This document shows, piece by piece, positions 59,424-64,000 of a DNA stretch of 64,000 bases. The stretch spans positions 2,414,001 through 2,478,000 of the forward strand of contig NZ_RCHV01000002.1 in NCBI RefSeq assembly GCF_003665095.1, written 5' to 3'. The notes under the pieces were generated by a model. The model was not told the origin of the DNA. It made no database searches and was given only the letters and a program-made list of their open reading frames with translations. The first letter of the stretch is position 1, and every line of letters starts with the position of its first letter. The DNA is from Streptomyces sp. Z26. Its GTDB lineage: Bacteria; Actinomycetota; Actinomycetes; Streptomycetales; Streptomycetaceae. The position numbers and the translations under genes are program-made.

Positions 59424-59876
59424 TCAGCACATCTTGTAGTCGACGCGCGTCGAGTTGTACGAGCAGGAGTCGCGCAGCGACCCACCCGGCTTGTACAGGC
59501 TGGCCTTGTCCTTGTCGTTGTTCCACACGTACCAGCCGCGGCCCATGTACAGGTGCCCGGCGGACTTGGTCCCCTTGCCCGTGTGCACGAGCACCGTCTT
59601 GCCCGCGCTGATCTTGTAGCTGGGGAAGACGTACTTGTGACCCGACGCGTCCTTCAGGGTGTGGCCCTGCATCTGGAACGCTGCACCGGTGGAGTTCTTG
59701 ATCTGCACGTACTCGGCGTTCAGGCTGCTGTTCCCGCCCCGGTCGCTGCCGGGGCTGTCGTAGTAGACCTTGTAGATGTACACCGACCCGGCGGCCTGCG
59801 CCTGCGTCGGCACCAGCACGCCACCGGCCAGACAGGCTGCGGCGGTGGCGACGGCGGCGGTGCGGATTCTGGACAT
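59424..59876 (-). CDS. Secreted lamin-tail-domain-like protein
   Basis: 150 residues: signal peptide (MSRIRTAAVATAAACLAGGV, cut near AQA-AG), then a single small beta domain with NAEYVQIKNSTGAAFQMQG, YVFPSYKISAGKTVLVHTG, GRGWYVWNNDKDKASLY and a last Cys pair (SCSYN, YKMC). These are hallmarks of the extracellular lamin tail domain found in many streptomycetes. ATG 59876. It is the first gene on the chromosomal side of the tRNA-fragment att site. Confidence 0.88.
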   Translation of the reverse strand: MSRIRTAAVATAAACLAGGVLVPTQAQAAGSVYIYKVYYDSPGSDRGGNSSLNAEYVQIKNSTGAAFQMQGHTLKDASGHKYVFPSYKISAGKTVLVHTGKGTKSAGHLYMGRGWYVWNNDKDKASLYKPGGSLRDSCSYNSTRVDYKMC

Positions 59877-60064
59877 GGGCGTCCTTCACATTCGTGCCGA
59901 ACTCCCCCCACAGGGCCCGGCGGACGCTCAGAATATGGCCAACCCCCGCTTCCGGAACGCTGGTTACCAAACCGGTACATGAGCCCCACCTCCGCACGCC
60001 CGACACCCGCAGCACGCACGAAAGAGTCCCTGCCGGATACCTCCGACAGGGACTCTGCACGCGG

Positions 60065-60106
60065 TGGACCTGAGGGGATTCGAACCCCTGACCCCCTCGT
60101 TGCGAA
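60065..60106 (-). other. tRNA 3'-fragment (probable attachment site of an integrative element)
   Basis: Read on the minus strand this is the 3' part of a tRNA: loop TTCGCAA, stem CGAGG, variable loop, T arm AGGGG-TTCGAAT-CCCCT, acceptor strand CAGGTCC and discriminator A. No matching 5' half precedes it: the bases upstream (GTAG...) do not pair with CGAGG. The anticodon would be CGC (Ala). A truncated 3' copy is what tyrosine recombinases leave at one end of an element integrated in a tRNA gene. Flanking bases 60120-60230 contain repeated GCTGTAC motifs, possibly arm sites. Confidence 0.75.
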
Positions 60107-60354
60107 CTACGGGCGCGGCGGTCGCTGAGGACTGCCCGGCAGGTCAGCCGGTGTTCGGCGGTCATCCACGACCTGTGGCTGTCACTGGGGTTGCTGTACT
60201 TCGCTGCTGTACCCCAAGCACCCTGACCACCAGTTTCATGAAGATGCAGGGCAGATGCTTGCTGCCCCTCAACACACTGCGCTCCCTCTTGACTCCTCGT
60301 CAGCGAAACCGTCATCGCGTTGCCAACCACGGCCAGGAGCACGAGACCCGGGCT

Positions 60355-61686
60355 CTATTCTTGCTCCGTCTCTTCAGAGCTCCGCGTCTGACGGATAGAG
60401 TCTTGGCCCCGAAAGGGGCCATATTTCTTCTTGAACGACTCTTCACGCGCGATAATCTCACGTCCGGAGCGAATACTTGAGCGTAGCGACTCACTGATTG
60501 GAGGAAGCTGCAAGTCGCCATTGAATTGACTTGCACCCTGAACCGCATTTTCAAACTCGGCAAGAAGTTCACTGTTCGCTTCGACCATCATCTGATGACG
60601 TTGTAATTTTTCTTGAAGTTCCTCACGTAGATCTAGATCTTCTATGGATTCTTCATCCTCAAGCCGCTGCAAGACCGCTTCTAGAAGTTGCGCGTTTCGA
60701 CGGATACTGGCGAGCTTAGATTCTTTGAACCAATCAGCAAAGCCAGCACTGATCACCATGCTTCGCTTAGAGGAGGCCTGCCAAATTTGAGGATCGAGCA
60801 TGCGCGCCTGACTTACAGTCTCGGATCGAACCGATGTCATCAGAAATTTTTTGACAGCTTCAAGAAAAACCGCGAAGGTCATAATCTGAAATGAGCCACC
60901 CGCGCGAGTCTTCATTTCTTCAACTAGTTCGACTCTAGGTCCAATTTTAAAATTAAACTTCCTATTTACCCAATCATCCTTGCCGTAATTCGACACAAAC
61001 AGAACAGGCATTCTGCGCTTCTCTGCCTCCAGGAGGGTTTGCTCCCAAAGCAAGTAGTCACCGTGGGGATTACTTGCTTTCCCGCGATCCCGATACCCTG
61101 GAGGAATCTCCTCCTCTGCTCTTCTCTGGGCTTCACGTAATGCCACTTCTTGCGCTTCTCGATCCAGTGGCTCACCGACTCTGCCATCGAGAAGCGTTGC
61201 AAGGCTTCTCAAGACTGGATCGTCATCCATTACTTTTTTAATGGACAAATCAAAGCGAGACTCATATTCTTGAAGTTTAGTTGTCACATAACCAAAAGCC
61301 TCATTAAGGAGCTGATCAAGTGCACCTTTTTCCTCTTCTTCAATTGCGAGGCGATTAGAAAATTCAGCCACTTTTTCCAGGCTCTGCTTCTTGATGGATT
61401 CAATAGACTTGCGAGTTGCATCAAAGAACTCTGCCTGATCCTTGGCCGCGGACACCCTCCCAGTGTGGAATTCGAGTGCCACCTGATGGGGCACCCAGAG
61501 CCTATCCCTAACCGCCGATAAGGCTGCGACCATGTCTTGGCGCGCATCGGGGGTTACCCTATACAGAGAGAGAAGAATATTGGAGTCCACGACAATCATG
61601 GCGCTGCGCAGAATTCGTTGATTTTCATCCGAAGAAGCGCGGATATAACCCGTGAACGGACCGATGAATGAACTATCCAAATCCAT
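60355..61686 (-). CDS. PIN-like domain (DUF4935-type) protein, putative RNase, foreign base composition
   Basis: 443 residues. It contains a PIN-like core of the DUF4935 kind: MIVVDSNILLSLYRV (Asp34), WVPHQVALEFHTGR (Glu72), a long coiled-coil insertion (about 90-200), GDYLLWEQTLLEAEKRRMPVLFVSNYGKDDWV near 205-240, then an alpha-helical region to the C-terminus with coiled coil (about 330-390). The segment usually reading FVTDD is FVSNY here. PIN proteins are Mg-dependent RNases. Base composition is far more AT-rich than the flanks (one 60-base line is 38% GC). It lies just inside the att site. Confidence 0.8.
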   Translation of the reverse strand: MDLDSSFIGPFTGYIRASSDENQRILRSAMIVVDSNILLSLYRVTPDARQDMVAALSAVRDRLWVPHQVALEFHTGRVSAAKDQAEFFDATRKSIESIKKQSLEKVAEFSNRLAIEEEEKGALDQLLNEAFGYVTTKLQEYESRFDLSIKKVMDDDPVLRSLATLLDGRVGEPLDREAQEVALREAQRRAEEEIPPGYRDRGKASNPHGDYLLWEQTLLEAEKRRMPVLFVSNYGKDDWVNRKFNFKIGPRVELVEEMKTRAGGSFQIMTFAVFLEAVKKFLMTSVRSETVSQARMLDPQIWQASSKRSMVISAGFADWFKESKLASIRRNAQLLEAVLQRLEDEESIEDLDLREELQEKLQRHQMMVEANSELLAEFENAVQGASQFNGDLQLPPISESLRSSIRSGREIIAREESFKKKYGPFRGQDSIRQTRSSEETEQE

Positions 61687-61784
61687 GCTTTTCTAATCCC
61701 TTCGATCAGCTGCGATTTAGCGTAGCGCGGAAACCGAACTGTGTCGCGCACCGAGGTCGGAGGAGCGGGTTTGGGCTGGAGCTG

Positions 61785-61893
61785 CCATGGGGCGAGAGGT
61801 CGGGGGCCCGTAAGCTTGCGGCGACTCGGGCAGCACCTCGCCTGCCCGCAATAGCCCGAAGTGGGCCCCCGATCTTCGAGGCTCGCCCCATGG
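61785..61893. repeat. Large imperfect inverted repeat (about 110 nt)
   Basis: CCATGGGGCGAG (61785-61796) pairs with CTCGCCCCATGG (61882-61893), CGGGGGCCC (61801-61809) with GGGCCCCCG (61863-61871), and inside CGGGCAG (61827-61833) with CTGCCCG (61842-61848), loop CACCTCGC. Together they form one long, bulged stem-loop. Confidence 0.85.
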
Positions 61894-62010
61894 TGGCTGC
61901 CTAAAGCCGTGGAGCCGACCGCTCCAGCCACGACGGCGCCCCTTCTCTGACGCCAGCTGGTGCCGCGCGGGTCGGCGGGCCGGGTCGGAGCGGGGCGGAG
62001 ACAGGAGCGT

Positions 62011-62033
62011 CGGCCCGGCCGGGAGCCGGGCCG
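62011..62033. repeat. Perfect 9-bp hairpin
   Basis: CGGCCCGGC-CGGGA-GCCGGGCCG, 47 bases beyond the stop of the minus-strand gene ending at 62080. Terminator-like without a U-tract. Confidence 0.6.
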
Positions 62034-62079
62034 CGCGCGGCGAGCGGAGCGAGGCGCCTTGAACTCGTAAGGAAAGTTG

Positions 62080-62742
62080 TTACGCGCGCGGCTGGTGAGG
62101 CTCGGTGTCGAGGTCCGTGGGCGTGTAGTCGATCAAGTGCATGATGAGTTGGCCTGCTTGGACCCAGTTGATGCGGTGGTCGTCGAAGGCGACTCCGGCC
62201 GCTTGGACGATGACGGGCTTCGACTGGACGGGGCAGTAGAGCGCTCCGCGTACACCGATCTGCTCGAAGCGCCGTACCCGCAAGGCCACGTAGTGGTGGC
62301 GCAGGTGCGGGCACGCGTGGATCGAGGTGTGGGCACAGGGCAGGCACAGCGGCGGGTGCATCGTGTGCAGCCCCCCGTCTCGGCCGCCTTGGTCGTCGGG
62401 GTCCTCCCCCACCAGCCACAGGACACCGTCCTCGTTACGGTCGGCGGGCTGCCCGCACACCTGGCACAACAGTCGGTCCATGGCGTTGCGCTGCCGCAGC
62501 GGGTGCACCTTCCCGTACTGGGGCCTGCCCTTACCCGGCTGCGAGGGTGTGCGAGTCCAGAGGACGCCGGCACTGTCCCTGTCGTACGGACGCTCCTTGG
62601 CGAACGCGAGGCGCCCCCGCCGTACGACCAGTTCGACATCCGGCGCCCGTTCACCGCTCCATCGCGTGATGTACGGAACGGGCACAGAAGCGGGCCGGGG
62701 CAGCGTCCCCAACGGTCTGCTCTCCCGCGAAGTGTTCAGCAT
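62080..62742 (-). CDS. Hypothetical zinc-binding protein
   Basis: 220 residues, no named family. It has Cys pairs LLCQVCGQPAD and LCLPCAH, with further His and Cys (HACPHLRHHY, YCPVQ), suggesting a structural zinc site between about residues 90 and 160. The surrounding residues are mixed and globular (VVRRGRLAFAKERPYD near the start). ATG 62742 overlaps the end of the ATPase gene by 7 bases; the RBS GGAGG is only one base away, so another start is possible. Accessory gene of the element. Confidence 0.7.
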   Translation of the reverse strand: MLNTSRESRPLGTLPRPASVPVPYITRWSGERAPDVELVVRRGRLAFAKERPYDRDSAGVLWTRTPSQPGKGRPQYGKVHPLRQRNAMDRLLCQVCGQPADRNEDGVLWLVGEDPDDQGGRDGGLHTMHPPLCLPCAHTSIHACPHLRHHYVALRVRRFEQIGVRGALYCPVQSKPVIVQAAGVAFDDHRINWVQAGQLIMHLIDYTPTDLDTEPHQPRA

Positions 62743-63152
62743 GCCTCCGCCCCCGGGGTCGTCCGGCCGAGAAGGTGAGCCGTCGCGGTATGTCCGTGCG
62801 CGTGGCGCGTGATGTGCACGCTCGCCGCGAGGAGGTGCACCAGGATCAGCCCGCGCCCGCTGCTGTCCAGCTCGCCCGGCTGCCGCACCCGTGGGCCCTC
62901 CTCGCCGCTGCCCCAGTCCGTGACGGCGACGGTGAGCGCGCTCGCGCCCAGGCTGAGGACGACACGGAAACGGCTGCTACAGGCGTGCGTCACCGCCTTC
63001 CCGCCCAGCTCCGAGACGATCAGCGCCACGTCGTCCGCGTACGACGTATCCCGCAGCACGTCCTGGGTCCAGCGGCGGGCCCGGCCGACTTCTTCCGGGA
63101 GACCCGGACAGGTGAGTTCCCAGATCCGCACCCTACTCATATACTCGTGCAT
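62736..63152 (-). CDS. RsbW-like ATP-binding protein with altered N box
   Basis: 138 residues, HATPase_c_2 fold as in anti-sigma kinases of streptomycetes. Leading helices (GLPEEVGRARRWTQDVL), N-box region LIVSELGGKAVTHA, G1 box VTDWGSGEEGP and GRGLILVHLLA are visible. In family members the N box reads SELVTNAVRHA; here Lys replaces the Mg-binding Asn, so kinase activity is doubtful. ATG 63152 has GGAAGGA five bases upstream. Likely co-transcribed with the next gene downstream (7-base overlap). Confidence 0.82.
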   Translation of the reverse strand: MHEYMSRVRIWELTCPGLPEEVGRARRWTQDVLRDTSYADDVALIVSELGGKAVTHACSSRFRVVLSLGASALTVAVTDWGSGEEGPRVRQPGELDSSGRGLILVHLLAASVHITRHAHGHTATAHLLGRTTPGAEAC

Positions 63153-63197
63153 ACAAGTCCTTCCATGCTGGTGACCGCTGTGGGTGATGAGTTGGAG

Positions 63198-63635
63198 CTA
63201 GACGAGTTTCACGCCGTCGTGCGCGCGCACGGCAGGCGGCGACGCGGCGTCCAGGGCGTCGAGTACGCGGATCGCGTACGCCTCGTCGGCCAGTTCGGAG
63301 ACCTCCGCGCGGGTGGCCCAGCGCAGGGCGTACGTCTCCTCACCGGTGGTCGGGCTGCCGTCCGCCGCAGCGCAGCGGAAGACGAGCGAGACGATGAGAC
63401 CCGTCATGTTCTTGTACGCGCCCGTGAGGACGGCGTTGTCCGCGATCTTGATGCCGGTCTCTTCGAGGACCTCGCGCGCGAGCGCTTCGGGGATCGTCTC
63501 GCCGGGTTCGAGGACGCCGCCCGGCGGCTCCCAACGCCCGTTGTCGCGGCGCTGGATGAGCAGCGCGCGGCCGTGGTCGTCGACGATGACCCCGGCGACG
63601 CTCACGGAGTGGGGGCGTTCGGCAGCAGTGCTCAC
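63198..63635 (-). CDS. Nudix hydrolase, Pif-like
   Basis: 145 residues. Nudix box GGVLEPGETIPEALAREVLEETGI is intact (G-x5-E-x7-R-E-x2-E-E-x-G). It begins SVSVAGVIVDDHGRALLIQRRDNGRWEPPGG. GTG 63635 with GAGGAAA upstream; the frame is open to 63692. It is divergent from a GntR gene. In the integrative element pSAM2 the Nudix-domain protein Pif gives transfer immunity and lies near korSA (GntR). By context this may be its counterpart; metabolic Nudix enzymes are the alternative. Confidence 0.88.
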   Translation of the reverse strand: MSTAAERPHSVSVAGVIVDDHGRALLIQRRDNGRWEPPGGVLEPGETIPEALAREVLEETGIKIADNAVLTGAYKNMTGLIVSLVFRCAAADGSPTTGEETYALRWATRAEVSELADEAYAIRVLDALDAASPPAVRAHDGVKLV

Positions 63636-63728
63636 GTTCGTCGGTTTCCTCGGGCTTCGGGTGACTAGAGTTCTCCACCGTAGCAACAGCACTCAGCCTC
63701 TCGTCTAGATATCCGAAGGAGTTACACC

Positions 63729-64000
63729 ATGGCGGCTCTCCCCTCCGGGGTTCTCGGAGTGATCGACTCCACCAGTGACCGCGCCGTGTTCCGGCAGATC
63801 GCGGACCGGTTGCGGGAGGCGATCGACAAGGGCCGGTTCAAGGAGGGTGCCAAGCTGCCGTCCGAGTCGGAGTTGGTGGAGCACTTCGGGGTGTCCCGGA
63901 TGACGGTGCGCAACTCCCTTTCCATCCTCCAGAGCGAGGGGCTGGTCTCGTCGGAGCACGGCAAGGGCGTCTTCGTACGGCCGCGCCCGCCCGTACGGCG
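63729..64000 (+). CDS. GntR family regulator, N-terminal part (runs off the window), KorSA-like context
   Basis: The first 90 codons are present. After MAALPSGVLGVIDSTSDRAV comes a GntR winged helix: FRQIADRLREAIDKGRFKEGAKLPSESELVEHFGVSRMTVRNSLSILQSEGLVSSEHGKGVFV. RBS AAGGAG. The gap to the divergent Nudix gene (93 bases) carries two CTAGA-type sites (near 63666 and 63707), possible operator halves. GntR repressors of the KorSA type control replication/transfer genes of actinomycete integrative elements; the C-terminal domain is not seen. Confidence 0.88.
   Translation, partial: MAALPSGVLGVIDSTSDRAVFRQIADRLREAIDKGRFKEGAKLPSESELVEHFGVSRMTVRNSLSILQSEGLVSSEHGKGVFVRPRPPVR

Larger units (their letters stand above)
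61687..62079. other. Gene-free region rich in hairpins
   Basis: Between the PIN-like gene and the zinc-binding hypothetical lie 393 bases without a credible gene. The first 100 share the AT-rich character of the PIN gene (its promoter). A large hairpin follows at 61785-61893 and another at 62011-62033. It could hold a small RNA, a replication or transfer origin, or an operator region. Confidence 0.5.

Noticed and set aside
60065..60106. Complete tRNA gene
   Set aside because: No 5' acceptor strand, D arm or pairing anticodon strand exists next to the 3' portion, so only a fragment is present.
60064..60480. 138-codon plus-strand frame across the att region
   Set aside because: It starts inside the tRNA fragment, has no RBS or motifs and overlaps the end of the PIN-like gene.

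Overview
The window is chromosomal DNA of a high-GC actinomycete, almost certainly a Streptomyces. Most genes are very GC-rich with many GTG starts and 4-base start/stop overlaps. There are an SsgA-like sporulation protein, tyrosine/glutamine-rich secreted proteins, LuxR-type orphan response regulators and a Tricorn protease. From memory, the gene order (prs, rplY, pth, ppc, tam/tamR, gal operon, ABC-F, PBP, pmt, rsmI, tatD, rpf-like, ksgA, ispE, ssgE-like) resembles the Streptomyces coelicolor core chromosome around SCO3123-SCO3160. No database was consulted.

Layout. 1-9.7 kb: PRPP synthetase (partial), ribosomal protein L25, peptidyl-tRNA hydrolase, two envelope proteins, PEP carboxylase, a TetR regulator, a VOC protein, and the divergent tam/tamR pair with an inverted-repeat operator. 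9.7-13.4 kb: an orphan response regulator whose receiver is split by a long linker, and a GntR-ABC-permease operon with a palindromic operator. 13.5-19.2 kb: translationally coupled galT-galE-galK facing a Na+/solute symporter, with a 10-bp-periodic repeat array over the gal promoter. 19.2-27.1 kb: a response regulator lacking its phospho-acceptor, a Tyr/Gln-rich membrane beta-propeller, an ABC-F ATPase, a tRNA deacylase and a class B PBP. 27.2-35 kb: protein O-mannosyltransferase, rsmI, a zinc-ribbon protein, tatD, an RpfB-like protein whose lytic domain is degenerate, ksgA and ispE. 35-42.4 kb: serine hydrolase, an ECF-type Co/Ni transporter (cbiMN-cbiQ-cbiO) with a putative Nur box, an SsgE-like protein and an MMPL exporter. 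42.4-54.8 kb: Tricorn protease, a repetitive disordered protein, a monooxygenase/hydrolase/SDR operon with a divergent MerR regulator (resembling the mycobacterial mymA operon), a two-component system and exonuclease III. 55-60 kb: accessory genes, including two that look frameshifted.

At 60,065-60,106 the sequence holds only the 3' part of a tRNA gene on the minus strand (anticodon loop to discriminator). This is the signature of an attachment site left when an integrative element inserts into a tRNA gene. From there to the end of the window the content changes: a strikingly AT-rich gene for a PIN-like (DUF4935-type) putative RNase, a region of large hairpins, a zinc-binding hypothetical, an RsbW-like ATPase with an altered N box, and divergent Nudix and GntR genes recalling pif and korSA of pSAM2. 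I infer the edge of an actinomycete integrative element. Its integrase and the intact tRNA should lie beyond 64 kb.

The strongest leads are the PIN-like cargo gene with its adjacent hairpin, the RpfB-like pseudo-enzyme, the gal repeat array and the putative Nur box on the ECF transporter.
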